A DNA stretch of 64,000 nucleotides from Nevskia sp. (GTDB lineage: Bacteria; Pseudomonadota; Gammaproteobacteria; Nevskiales; Nevskiaceae), in contig JARLJS010000006.1 of NCBI GenBank assembly GCA_031291075.1, positions 18,555 through 82,554 of the forward strand. The letters are read 5' to 3'. Below, one piece after another: positions 16,369-23,172 of the stretch. The notes beneath the pieces were generated by a model. It worked only from the letters and a program-made list of their open reading frames with translations, was not told the DNA's origin and made no database searches. The position numbers and the translations under genes are program-made. Numbering within the stretch: position 1 is the first letter of the stretch; every line of letters begins with the position of its first letter.

Positions 16369-16602
16369 TCAGAGCGGTCCCGGCGGCTGGCGGCGCTTGA
16401 CCACGATAGCGCCGAAGCAGGCGCCGGCGATGGCCAGCCAGACGACGATGCCGAGCATGGTTTTGGTCACGTCCCCGGAGCAGTCCATGGAGGTGATGCG
16501 GTTGCAGACGAGTGCGCCGGTTTCGCCCGGCAGGGCGCGGAAGAAGGCGCGGATGGAGAGCAGCAGGTCGAGGAAGGGTTGCCAGGGTGCTTCGCTGTAC
16601 AT
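16369..16602 (-). CDS. Small membrane protein
   Basis: The 77-residue product has one clear C-terminal membrane helix (TMLGIVVWLAIAGACFGAIVV, about residues 47-67) with a basic end, and an amphipathic N-terminal part containing two cysteines (ALVCNRITSMDC). AGGA precedes the ATG at 16602. No family is recognised. It is divergent from the haloalkane dehalogenase. Confidence 0.55.
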   Translation of the reverse strand: MYSEAPWQPFLDLLLSIRAFFRALPGETGALVCNRITSMDCSGDVTKTMLGIVVWLAIAGACFGAIVVKRRQPPGPL

Positions 16603-16721
16603 GGCCGGGTCCTGCCTGTCGGGGCGCTGGACGGGATGATATCGCGCGGCAGCGGGCGGAAACGGGGTGTGGGGCGGCGGGTGTCGCCCGAACGGGGGAG
16701 GCGGCGGCGTGGTGTCCCAGG

Positions 16722-16749
16722 CTGACAGCACATTGTCCGAAAATGACAG
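16722..16749 (+). promoter_or_regulatory. Candidate regulator site upstream of the dehalogenase
   Basis: CTGACAGCACATTGTCC followed by GAAAATGACAG lies about 106 bp before the dehalogenase start. The part from CACATTGTCC to GACAG matches the site in front of the MDR oxidoreductase (8751-8787), in the same orientation to the gene. Confidence 0.45.
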
Positions 16750-16854
16750 GGCGGGGAAAGTGGCGGCAGGGCAGGATGCGGATGCCGGTGCGCCTGCCGC
16801 GAAGGCGTACTATCAACGGCGGCGCGACCGCCGCCGACCACACTGGAGCTGTGC

Positions 16855-17757
16855 ATGGAATTCCTGAGGACGCCTGACGAACGTTTCCACAATCTGCCGG
16901 GGTTTGCGTACCCGCCGCACTACGCGACGGTGGACGATACCGAGGGCGGCACGCTGCGCATGCATTACGTGGACGAGGGGCCGCGCGAGGCGCCGGTGGT
17001 GCTGATGCTGCACGGCGAGCCGTCGTGGAGCTTTCTCTATCGCAAGGTGATGGGGCCGGTGCTGGCGGCGGGCCACCGCGTGGTGGCGCCGGACCTGGTC
17101 GGCTTCGGCCGCTCGGACAAGCCGACGCGGCGCGCGGATTACACCTACCAGCGGCACGTGGACTGGGTGCGTTCGCTGCTGCAGCAGCTGCGGCTGCGCG
17201 ACATCACGCTGCTGTGCCAGGACTGGGGCGGGCTGATCGGGCTGCGGCTGGTGGGCGAGCACCCGGACTGGTTCGCGCGGGTGGTGGCGGCCAACACCAT
17301 GCTGCCGACCGGCGACCACGATCCGGGCAAGGCCTTCCTGGCCTGGCAGAACTTTTCGCAGACCACGCCGGTGTTCGACGTGGGCAAGATCGTCAAGGGC
17401 GGCTGCGCCACGCCGATGTCGCCGGAGGTGATGGCGGCGTACGACGCGCCGTTCCCGGACGAGCGCTACAAGGAAGGCGCGCGGCAGTTCCCGCTGCTGG
17501 TGCCGGTGCGGCCGGACGACCCGGCCGCCGCGCCGAACCGCAAGGCCTGGGAGACGCTGCGGCAGTTCGACAAGCCCTTCCTCACCGCCTTCAGCGACAA
17601 GGACCCGATCACCGGCGCGGCGGCGCCGGTGCTGCGCAAATTGATCCCGGGCTGCAAGGACCAGCCGCACGTGACCATCGAGAACGGCGGGCACTTTTTG
17701 CAGGAGGACCAGGGGGAGCGGTTGGGGGAGGTGGTGGTGGGGTTTGTGGGGCGGTGA
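16855..17757 (+). CDS. dhmA: Haloalkane dehalogenase (subfamily I type)
   Basis: This 300-residue alpha/beta-hydrolase carries the dehalogenase signature: HGEPSWS (residues 53-59, oxyanion and halide region), nucleophile Asp123 with Trp124 in CQDWGGLIG, a catalytic acid near Asp250 (FSDKDP) and His280 in GGHFLQED. The Q-D-W-G-G motif and the acid after the cap domain fit the DhlA/DhmA-type subfamily I. It replaces halogen on haloalkanes with a hydroxyl group in the cytoplasm. The natural substrate is not known, and some relatives act on epoxides instead. The gene stands alone with a shared regulatory motif upstream. Confidence 0.85.
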   Translation: MEFLRTPDERFHNLPGFAYPPHYATVDDTEGGTLRMHYVDEGPREAPVVLMLHGEPSWSFLYRKVMGPVLAAGHRVVAPDLVGFGRSDKPTRRADYTYQRHVDWVRSLLQQLRLRDITLLCQDWGGLIGLRLVGEHPDWFARVVAANTMLPTGDHDPGKAFLAWQNFSQTTPVFDVGKIVKGGCATPMSPEVMAAYDAPFPDERYKEGARQFPLLVPVRPDDPAAAPNRKAWETLRQFDKPFLTAFSDKDPITGAAAPVLRKLIPGCKDQPHVTIENGGHFLQEDQGERLGEVVVGFVGR

Positions 17758-17832
17758 GGGGGACGGCTGGCTGTGGCGGAGTTGCGCGGAAGGCGGATTA
17801 CGCTCCTGCGGAGCTAATCCGCCCTACGGGCT
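17758..17832 (+). repeat. REP copy within a 75-bp duplicated block
   Basis: The REP unit GCGGAAGGCGGATTACGC ... GAGCTAATCCGCCCTACG is at 17786-17828. The 28 bases before it (GGACGGCTGGCTGTGGCGG ...) are also repeated at 20092-20119, so a longer block than the REP itself has been copied. Confidence 0.8.
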
Positions 17833-17856
17833 GATGGAAAGAGGATCATATTGGGA

Positions 17857-18222
17857 ATGAAAGAAAGCATTGACGAAGTTGTAAGAGCGGCGGCGGCGCT
17901 ACCCCTTTACGATGCTGCTTACAAACTCTGGACATCCAGGCGCGAATACTTGAAGTTGGGGGGGGCGGCAATACCAGGCGGGAAGATATTTGAAATTCTT
18001 CAAGCGGCGCATCCCGAGGTTTCGGACGCCGCCCTTAAGGCGGCAATTCAAAGCGCAGCCGATTTCGAAATTGCTTGCACCAGCAGTTTCAAGTACACAG
18101 ATGGTGGCAATCTCGGCCGAGACGCCGATTGGGCGATCGCGCTTGCAAGGGTGACGTATCCTCAATTTCAGGAGAATACGTATCGGCTTGCTTCGTTTGC
18201 GCTGGCCTTGGCTATGCGTTAG
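17857..18222 (+). CDS. Hypothetical protein, low GC
   Basis: The 121-residue product is predicted helical and soluble (YDAAYKLWTSRREYLKLGG; IFEILQAAHPEVSDAALKAA; DADWAIALARVTYPQFQ). No domain is recognised. The start is ambiguous: a TTG at 17851 has GAGG at ideal spacing, while the ATG at 17857 is six bases later. The gene lies between REP copies and is poorer in GC than its neighbours. Confidence 0.5.
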   Translation: MKESIDEVVRAAAALPLYDAAYKLWTSRREYLKLGGAAIPGGKIFEILQAAHPEVSDAALKAAIQSAADFEIACTSSFKYTDGGNLGRDADWAIALARVTYPQFQENTYRLASFALALAMR

Positions 18223-18227
18223 TACAT

Positions 18228-18266
18228 GTAGGGCGGATTAGCGCCAGCGTAATCCGCCTTCCGCGT
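18228..18266 (-). repeat. REP copy flanking the RAYT gene (inverted)
   Basis: GTAGGGCGGATTAGCGCC ... GTAATCCGCCTTCCGCG is a minus-orientation REP unit 9 bp from the end of the transposase gene; the unit at 18832 on the other side points the opposite way. Confidence 0.85.
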
Positions 18267-18274
18267 GCCCAACG

Positions 18275-18802
18275 TCACTCGTAGTCGAGCGTTCTGATCG
18301 CGGGCGCGGCGCCCCAATCGAGGGGCAGCAGGCCATCGGCGACAAAGCGGTGGAAGCTGGAATGCTGCCAGTCGGCGGCGCGCCGGGCGTATCCGTGTTT
18401 GACCGGGTTGAAATGGATGTAGTCCACGTGCGCGGCATGGTCGGCCTCGTCGCGGATGGTGTGTTCCCAGAAGCGCCGTTGCCAGATGGCGCGCTCGCCC
18501 TTTGCGGCGCGCGTGGTCGACAGCCGTTCCACGGCGGGCAGGCTCTTGGCGAAGCGGGTCTTGATCAGGCGCCAGCGTGTCGGGAAATCGGGGTCGTCCG
18601 GCGGCAGGGTCCAGATGCAGTGCAGGTGATCCGGCAGCACGACGATGGCGTCGATGCGGAACGGCCGCGTGGCGCGCACCGCGCGAAACGCTTCCCGCAG
18701 ATCCTCGATGCGCTCGACCAGCAGGCCGCGCCGGCGCTCCAGCAGGGCGGCGGTGAAGAAGAAGGTTCCGCCGGGGACGTGGCTGCGGATGTAGTGGGGC
18801 AT
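18275..18802 (-). CDS. REP-associated tyrosine transposase (RAYT)
   Basis: The 175-residue product matches the IS200-like RAYT family: MPHYIRSHVPGGTFFFTAAL at the start, DAIVVLPDHLHCIWTLP with the HxH (His-Leu-His) metal site, and IWQRRFWEHTIRDEADHAAH, VDYIHFNPVKHGY with the Tyr-containing helix. RAYTs are single-copy host-fixed relatives of IS200/IS605 transposases that mobilise REP hairpins. Here the gene is bracketed by inverted REP units, and at least a dozen more copies lie in this window. It is probably the source of their spread. Confidence 0.92.
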   Translation of the reverse strand: MPHYIRSHVPGGTFFFTAALLERRRGLLVERIEDLREAFRAVRATRPFRIDAIVVLPDHLHCIWTLPPDDPDFPTRWRLIKTRFAKSLPAVERLSTTRAAKGERAIWQRRFWEHTIRDEADHAAHVDYIHFNPVKHGYARRAADWQHSSFHRFVADGLLPLDWGAAPAIRTLDYE

Positions 18803-18831
18803 CGCGGCAGTTTGCCGGCGGTGGCGCCTGC

Positions 18832-18874
18832 GCGGAAGGCGGATTACGCTCCTGCGGAGCTAATCCGCCGTACG
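18832..18874 (+). repeat. REP copy flanking the RAYT gene (direct)
   Basis: A full unit, GCGGAAGGCGGATTACGC ... GAGCTAATCCGCC, lies 30 bp upstream of the transposase start and is inverted to the 18228 unit. Confidence 0.85.
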
Positions 18875-18891
18875 TGCTACGTGCTGGGAGC

Positions 18892-19854
18892 TCATTCGCC
18901 GCTCAGGCAACCCTTCTGGCCGTCTTTGTTGGGATAACCGGTGCCGGAGTTGTAAGCCCGGTTGGACCATTCGCCCTGGACTTTCCACTGCGAGCCATTG
19001 GTGAAGGTGACCAGCGGGACGTCGAAGGTGTGGGCGCACAGGTCGCCCACTTCCTTGCCGGAGGTGTTGTTGTACCAGCCGTCGCCGTGATAGGGGTCGG
19101 TGCGGGCTTCCGACAGTTCGTGGGCGGAGGAGTTGCCCAGGTCGGACAGGCCCGGGGAATGCAGTCCGGAGGTGTCGTGGTTGGAGCAGCCGTCGTCGCC
19201 GTCCGGGTCGAAGAAGTAGCTGAAGGTCACTTCCGTGCCGCCGCAGGTGCCGCTGGCGTGCCAGGCGCAATAGCCCGCGTTGCCGCGCTTGTAGTCGGTA
19301 TAGACGGGGTAGTAGCCGACGCGCTTGCTATGGGTGGGGGGATTGATGTGCTCGCCGGCGATGACCTTGCAGACTTCGGCCAGGATGGCTTTGCCGTTGT
19401 CGCCGCTTATGGATGCGCTGCCGTCGATGTAGTGGGTGCCATAGGCGACGGTGGCGCTGACGGCGCCGTTGGTGCCGGTGTACTCGGTGACGGTCTTCGC
19501 GTAGTTGGAGCCGCCGAAGCCTTCGTAGTAGGTGTCGATTCCGCTGAACTTGTCGCCTTTGTAGCCCGGCCAGGATTTGCCCCAGAAGATGGCGTCGACG
19601 CGGGTCGAGATCAGGATCGGGCCGCCGTGGTAGTCGACGTTCGGACTGGCGCCGGCGGCGTTCGGCAGCTTGGCATGGATCGCGGCCCGCAACTCGTCGC
19701 CTTGCCGATCGTTCGAATAGACGTAGCCGTGCGGGTCGGAGGTGAGCTGCGCCCAGCCCCTGGGCAGCCCCACGTCCTCGCTTTCGTCGGCAAGGGCCGG
19801 GAGCGCGGCGGCCGCAGAGATGCCTGCCAATAGGGCGAGTGCAAGGTTGTTCAT
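18892..19854 (-). CDS. EXORDIUM-like secreted protein
   Basis: The 320-residue product has a signal peptide (to about residue 22, LPALADES). The mature part begins with YHGGPILISTRVDAIFWGKSW, resembling the start of plant/fungal EXORDIUM (PHI-1) domains, and carries SSAHELSEARTDPYHGDGWY, followed by GKEVGDLC, a conserved pattern of that family. The His-Glu and following Glu look like metal ligands, but activity is not shown. The ATG at 19854 has GGAGGAGG upstream. Six or more cysteines suggest disulphides. Bacterial members are few; an extracellular role is inferred. Confidence 0.7.
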   Translation of the reverse strand: MNNLALALLAGISAAAALPALADESEDVGLPRGWAQLTSDPHGYVYSNDRQGDELRAAIHAKLPNAAGASPNVDYHGGPILISTRVDAIFWGKSWPGYKGDKFSGIDTYYEGFGGSNYAKTVTEYTGTNGAVSATVAYGTHYIDGSASISGDNGKAILAEVCKVIAGEHINPPTHSKRVGYYPVYTDYKRGNAGYCAWHASGTCGGTEVTFSYFFDPDGDDGCSNHDTSGLHSPGLSDLGNSSAHELSEARTDPYHGDGWYNNTSGKEVGDLCAHTFDVPLVTFTNGSQWKVQGEWSNRAYNSGTGYPNKDGQKGCLSGE

Positions 19855-20222
19855 GCTGCCTCCTCCGGAAACTTGTTGATGGAATATTTGATTCGTTCCG
19901 CCGAGCATACGGGGGTCCGCCGGGGAGTTTCGTTGGCGGCTGCGCCACCATCGCGATGTCACGATGCACACTGTGTGTTGCGTCACAGTCAGCGCGCTCG
20001 GGTGTCAATGGGGGATCTGGTTCAAATGCGGCCGCTGGTCAGGCCGACGGGACTACATGACCTCATGAGCTGGTTTGTGCGGAAGGGGTGAGGCGGACGG
20101 CTGGCTGTGGCGGAGTTGCGCGGAAGGCGGATTACGCTCCTGCGGAGCTAATCCGCCCTACGGGCTTTGCGTCGCTGCTCGGACGTCAATGGGGGATCCG
20201 GTTCAAATTCGTCCATCGCTGG
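19855..20222. other. Gene-free stretch with duplicated blocks and a REP copy
   Basis: It contains the EXORDIUM-like promoter region, then GTCAATGGGGGATCTGG with TTCAAATGCGG and GCTGGTCAGGCCGACGG (20006-20051), a 75-bp block with REP (20092-20166, also at 17758-17832), and a second diverged copy, GTCAATGGGGGATCCGG ... GCTGGTCAGACCGACG (20187-20231), that runs into the end of brnA. No gene is seen. Confidence 0.65.
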
Positions 20223-20534
20223 TCAGACCGACGCATCCCTGAACGCCCTCAATACTGCATTGATGCGCGTTTGGTAGCCGGGACCCTGCTGCTTGAACCA
20301 CTCGAGGACGTCCTGGTCGACCCGCAATGAGACGGAGGCCTTGGGCGGCACCGGCTGGAGCCCGCGGCGCACGACGCCGCGGACGATGTGGCGAATGCTT
20401 GCCTCCGGGTGTTCCGCGGTGGGTGCGGCCGATGTTGCGCTCTTGAGACGGGACCAGTCAGTCCTGGATTTCATGGAAGTAGATTTCGGCTTCGCGCTTC
20501 GTGGCTTGGCGGAATGAGATGATGCGGATTTCAT
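20223..20534 (-). CDS. brnA: BrnA-type antitoxin
   Basis: The C-terminal half is the BrnA ribbon-helix-helix region: ASVSLRVDQDVLEWFKQQG followed by PGYQTRINAVLRAFRDA. The segment SRTDWSRLKSAT is the usual BrnA N-terminal part. The ATG at 20534 has GGAG at good spacing; a second ATG at 20474 matches family starts better and would shorten the overlap with brnT to 17 bases. BrnA binds and neutralises the BrnT ribonuclease and represses their promoter. The downstream end abuts a duplicated block. Confidence 0.85.
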   Translation of the reverse strand: MKSASSHSAKPRSAKPKSTSMKSRTDWSRLKSATSAAPTAEHPEASIRHIVRGVVRRGLQPVPPKASVSLRVDQDVLEWFKQQGPGYQTRINAVLRAFRDASV

Positions 20535-20733
20535 GCGCGCTCTCCGTATGGACTATTGAAACAGGTATGCCTGCGAGCAGGCCGAGGGTGACAAAGCGTT
20601 GCTCGCCGTAGGAGAAGCGGTCATCTTCGAATGTGAATGTCGCCCCTGCAAAGACCGCTGGCGCATCAACGAAATCGAGCCGGTGCTGCTTCAGGTTGAG
20701 CGCACGTTTCCGGCTCGACCAGGTGAACTCCGT
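20458..20733 (-). pseudogene. brnT: BrnT-type RNase toxin lacking a normal start codon
   Basis: The frame encodes a full BrnT: EFTWSSRKRALNLKQHRLDF, DAPAVFAGATFTFEDDRF, YGEQRFVTLGLLAGIPVSIV and HTESAHEIRIISFRQATKRE, ending AEIYFHEIQD. At the place of the expected Met the codon is ACG (20733-20731). Between an in-frame stop at 20776-20778 and this point there is no ATG, GTG, TTG or CTG. Otherwise the frame is intact. Either a T-to-C change has silenced the toxin while brnA is kept, or a non-standard start is used. It overlaps brnA. Confidence 0.8.
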
Positions 20734-20739
20734 GCACGG

Positions 20740-20768
20740 ACTGTATATACAGTATGTAGATGCGTCAA
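20740..20768 (-). promoter_or_regulatory. brnTA promoter and palindromic operator
   Basis: TTGACG (20768-20763) and TACAGT (20745-20740) are spaced by 17 bp. The -10 is embedded in ACTGTATATACAGT (20740-20753), a perfect 14-bp palindrome suited to BrnA autorepression. Transcription would begin at or very near the ACG codon at 20733, so the mRNA could be leaderless. Confidence 0.6.
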
Positions 20769-20920
20769 GAATGCTTTACCCGCTCCGCGCAGGCACCGCG
20801 TGGGCACGCTTGTGAATGTCGTCCGAGGATACGAGTCCTGGGGGTAGGAGCCAAGCGTGCGCATCGCACATCCCGGCGATGAAGGAGAAGGAGTCGCGGA
20901 AACGTGGCGGCGGCGCCTGC

Positions 20921-20963
20921 GCGGAAGGCGGACTACGCTCCTGCGGAGCTAATCCGCCCTACG
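20921..20963 (+). repeat. REP copy
   Basis: A complete unit, GCGGAAGGCGGACTACGC ... GAGCTAATCCGCCCTACG, in the gap between brnT and the small lipoprotein gene. Confidence 0.85.
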
Positions 20964-20987
20964 GGTTATGGGGTACGGGTTATGGGC

Positions 20988-21215
20988 TCAGCGGCAAACG
21001 GATGCGGCGTGTTCTCGCATGTGGATGCATTGCTCCGTCGTCACGAAGGCGGAGCGCGGTACTGGTACTCCCCCTTTGAAGCAATATTCGTCCTGGGTGG
21101 CTATCGCCTCTTTGCACATAGCCAAGGACTGATCGTCCGCCGGCAGCGATGAGCAGCCCGCGCTTACACAAAGCAGAATGAGCGAGAGGATGCGATAAGC
21201 GGACATGCGAGGCAT
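20988..21215 (-). CDS. Small cysteine-rich lipoprotein
   Basis: The 75-residue product (from the ATG at 21215) has a signal peptide with lipobox CVSAGC and then a short mature part with four more cysteines (MCKEAI, EYCFKGG, EQCIHM, SVCR). Spacing of these cysteines suggests two disulphides. An ATG at 21206 is an alternative; AGGCG precedes 21215. No family is recognised. Confidence 0.55.
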   Translation of the reverse strand: MPRMSAYRILSLILLCVSAGCSSLPADDQSLAMCKEAIATQDEYCFKGGVPVPRSAFVTTEQCIHMREHAASVCR

Positions 21216-21290
21216 GCTCGCCTGGGCGGTCAGGCATGTCAACTTCAAACCGGGGCACTAGAGCATTTTCTCTTTACGTGCACACATCTT

Positions 21291-21412
21291 CCCCTCTCCC
21301 GCGTGCGGGAGAGGGTGGCCCGCAGGGCCGGGAGAGGGGCTTTGCGTCCGGCCAAAAGCCCCTCTCCCCTACCCCTCTCCCCTACCCCTCTCCCGCAAGC
21401 GGGAGAGGGGGA
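21291..21412. repeat. CTCTCCC-type inverted repeats
   Basis: Three or four units of the type CCCCTCTCCCGCAAGCGG and GGAGAGGG are clustered, with a tandem CCTACCCCTCTCC part. The same family occurs at 33022, 33773, 40094, 41684, 44918 and 52255. They form long hairpins and contain no gene. Confidence 0.8.
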
Positions 21413-21467
21413 ACAAACATGTATGCATCTGAACTAAAGACGCCCTAGCGCATGCGGGAATGACGGC

Positions 21468-22205
21468 CTACAACCCGCCGCGCCCGCTCTTGTCGCGCAC
21501 GCGGCCGATGATGGTGATCTGGTCGGCGACCTGGTCGGCCGGGACGGTGTCGTCGGGGTAGTCGTCGCGGTTGATGCTGCGCAGGACGAGGGAGCCGTCG
21601 GCCTTGGGGATGAGTTTTTTCACCTTGAGCTGGTCGCCGTGGCGGAAGACGTAGACCTGGCCTTCGCGGACGGAGGTCTCTTCCAGGTTCACCAGGATGG
21701 AGTCGCCGGGGAAGAGCAGGGGTTCCATGCTGTTGCCGGTGACGCGGAAGCGCTTGGCCTTCTTGGGGTTGATGCGTTCCTTCTGGAACCAGGACAGGCG
21801 GTACGTCGCCGGCTCGCTGTCGCTGATGGCTTCGTAGCTGACGGCGTACTGGCCGTTGCCGCCGCTGAAGCGGACGCGGTCCTCGGGGATGCGGATCTCG
21901 TCGTCGCGGGCGGGGTCGTCGGGGTGGAAGCCGCGCACGAGCGGTGAGCTCCAGTCGGTGCCGGCGTCGATGTCGTCGTTGGTGAGGTAGTCCTCGAAGG
22001 GGGCGCCGGTCTTTTTGGCGATCTGCTTGAGCTGGTCGATGGAGGGGCGGGTGCGCTTCTCCGGCCGCGGGCTTTCCCACTGGGAGACGGCTTCGCGGGT
22101 GATGCCGAACAGGTTGGCGATGTCCTGCTGGGTGAGCTGGGCGCGGGTGCGGGCCTCGCGCAGGCGCTGCCAGAGTTCGGACTTCTTTTTGGGGGTTTTG
22201 TTCAT
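21468..22205 (-). CDS. Prophage CI/LexA-type repressor
   Basis: The 245-residue product has an N-terminal Cro/CI HTH (TQQDIANLFGITREAVSQWE, residues 25-44) and a C-terminal S24 peptidase domain: Ser159 in VTGNSMEPLLFPGDSILV and a lysine near 196 in LKVKKL form the catalytic pair. An Ala-Gly (81-82) is present but rather far from Ser159, so self-cleavage is uncertain. It is divergent from the replication genes across a 115-bp gap holding three operators (22217-22277). This is the layout of a lambdoid immunity region; RecA-dependent inactivation is a likely but unproven inducing route. The ATG at 22205 is 12 bp from the first operator. Confidence 0.9.
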   Translation of the reverse strand: MNKTPKKKSELWQRLREARTRAQLTQQDIANLFGITREAVSQWESPRPEKRTRPSIDQLKQIAKKTGAPFEDYLTNDDIDAGTDWSSPLVRGFHPDDPARDDEIRIPEDRVRFSGGNGQYAVSYEAISDSEPATYRLSWFQKERINPKKAKRFRVTGNSMEPLLFPGDSILVNLEETSVREGQVYVFRHGDQLKVKKLIPKADGSLVLRSINRDDYPDDTVPADQVADQITIIGRVRDKSGRGGL

Positions 22206-22216
22206 GGCTTGACTAT

Positions 22217-22280
22217 GTAAGACGACCTTACGTCTGTCCAGTAAGTCAAGCTTGACCAATATGTAAGCAGCACTTACCAT
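22217..22280 (+). promoter_or_regulatory. Three-part repressor operator and early promoter PR
   Basis: Site 1 GTAAGACGACCTTAC (22217-22231), site 2 GTAAGTCAAGCTTGA (22241-22255) and site 3 GTAAGCAGCACTTAC (22263-22277) are spaced 24 and 22 bp centre to centre. Promoter PR is TTGACC (22252-22257), 17 bp, TACCAT (22275-22280): the -35 lies in the right arm of site 2 and the -10 overlaps site 3. The arrangement closely mirrors lambda OR. The repressor promoter is less clear. A further GTAAG half-site is at 22305. Confidence 0.8.
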
Positions 22281-22320
22281 GCTTCCGCATGACCAAGGCG
22301 GAACGTAAGGACTGAAGACC

Positions 22321-23172
22321 ATGGATTTCTACAAGCGTTATCCGGCGGACTACGGCAAGAAGACGCGGCACCTGTCGCTGCAGGAGCACGGGGCGTATGC
22401 GCTGCTGCTGGACTGGGCGTACGCGAGCGAGCTGCCGCTGCCGGAGAGTTTCGAGGCGGTGTGCCGCATCTGCAGCGCGACGACGCGGGACGACCGCAAG
22501 GTGGTGGAGTCGGTGCTGGGGCAGTTCTGGGTGAAGGGGGCGCAGGGGTGGACGCACAAGCGGGTGGTGGAGGAGATCGCCAAGGCGGACGTCAACCGCA
22601 CCAACGGCATCCGCGGCGGCAGGCCAGGGATGTTCGGCGCGCGTGTTCCACGCGAAACAAAACCGGACGGGAACCCGGGCGATAACCCAAACCCGAACCG
22701 AAACGAAACCCAGAACGGAACCCAAACCCAAACCGAACCGCCAACCGGAACCGAACCCAGAACCGAACCGAACGAGGGACATACTCAGACTCTCAGACTC
22801 TCAGACTTGAAAGAACAGCGGCAAGGTGGATCGCCTGGCGGCGAACCACCCCCGTCCGCACCGGCGGAACCGATTCCGTTCGAGCGCATCGTGGAGATCT
22901 ACAACGCGACGATGACGCGGTTGCCGAAGGTGCTGGTGCTGAATGCCAGGCGGCGTCGCATCATCCAGGCTTTTTGGCAGACGGATGCGCGTTACCGCAG
23001 CCTGGAGTTCGTGCGGCAGTACTTCGAGGAATGCGAGGAGGATGCGTTTCTCAACGGCACCGGTCCCTACGGCAGCGGGCATGCGACCTGGCAGCCGGAT
23101 TTCGATTACCTGCTGCGCGCCGATGTGGTGACGCGCGTCTACGAGAAGGCGATGAGCGGGGGGCGGCCGTGA
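22321..23172 (+). CDS. Phage replication initiator (DUF1376, lambda O-like)
   Basis: The 283-residue product has an N-terminal DUF1376 domain (MDFYKRYPADYGKKTRHLSL ... RVVEEIAKADVNRTNG, residues 1-95), a long low-complexity N/E/T/P-rich linker (about 110-160), and a C-terminal domain (IVEIYNATMTRLPKVLVLNA ... WQPDFDYLLR) like those in phage replication proteins that load DnaB. The linker is encoded by a repeat-rich A/C tract (22655-22806) that looks like a replication origin. It is the first gene after PR and overlaps the helicase start (GTGA). Confidence 0.82.
   Translation: MDFYKRYPADYGKKTRHLSLQEHGAYALLLDWAYASELPLPESFEAVCRICSATTRDDRKVVESVLGQFWVKGAQGWTHKRVVEEIAKADVNRTNGIRGGRPGMFGARVPRETKPDGNPGDNPNPNRNETQNGTQTQTEPPTGTEPRTEPNEGHTQTLRLSDLKEQRQGGSPGGEPPPSAPAEPIPFERIVEIYNATMTRLPKVLVLNARRRRIIQAFWQTDARYRSLEFVRQYFEECEEDAFLNGTGPYGSGHATWQPDFDYLLRADVVTRVYEKAMSGGRP
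22655..22806 (+). other. Origin-like repeat tract inside the replication gene
   Basis: A dense series of near 6-bp units (AACCCA, AACCGA, GAACCC) runs for about 120 bp, then ACTCTCAGACTCTCAGAC forms short direct repeats. The strand bias (almost no T, then a change to mixed sequence) contrasts with the flanks. Lambda-like phages keep their iterons and AT-rich unwinding region in the O gene linker, so this is a good candidate origin. The link is by analogy. Confidence 0.5.

Noticed and set aside
20006..20232. tRNA remnant or attachment site suggested by GGTTCAAAT in two places
   Set aside because: The T-loop-like bases are not in a stem of the right length and no acceptor or anticodon arm is found. 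They are part of a duplicated intergenic block.
20740..20753. LexA (SOS) box, CTGTATATACAG
   Set aside because: The arms are four bases closer than in a gammaproteobacterial LexA box (CTGT-N8-ACAG). The position over the brnTA -10 fits a BrnA operator better.
22288..22315. Eight-codon leader peptide before the O-like gene (ATG at about 22289)
   Set aside because: Very short, no clear ribosome site, and the stop overlaps the O-like Shine-Dalgarno region by chance in a short leader. It cannot be supported without expression data.
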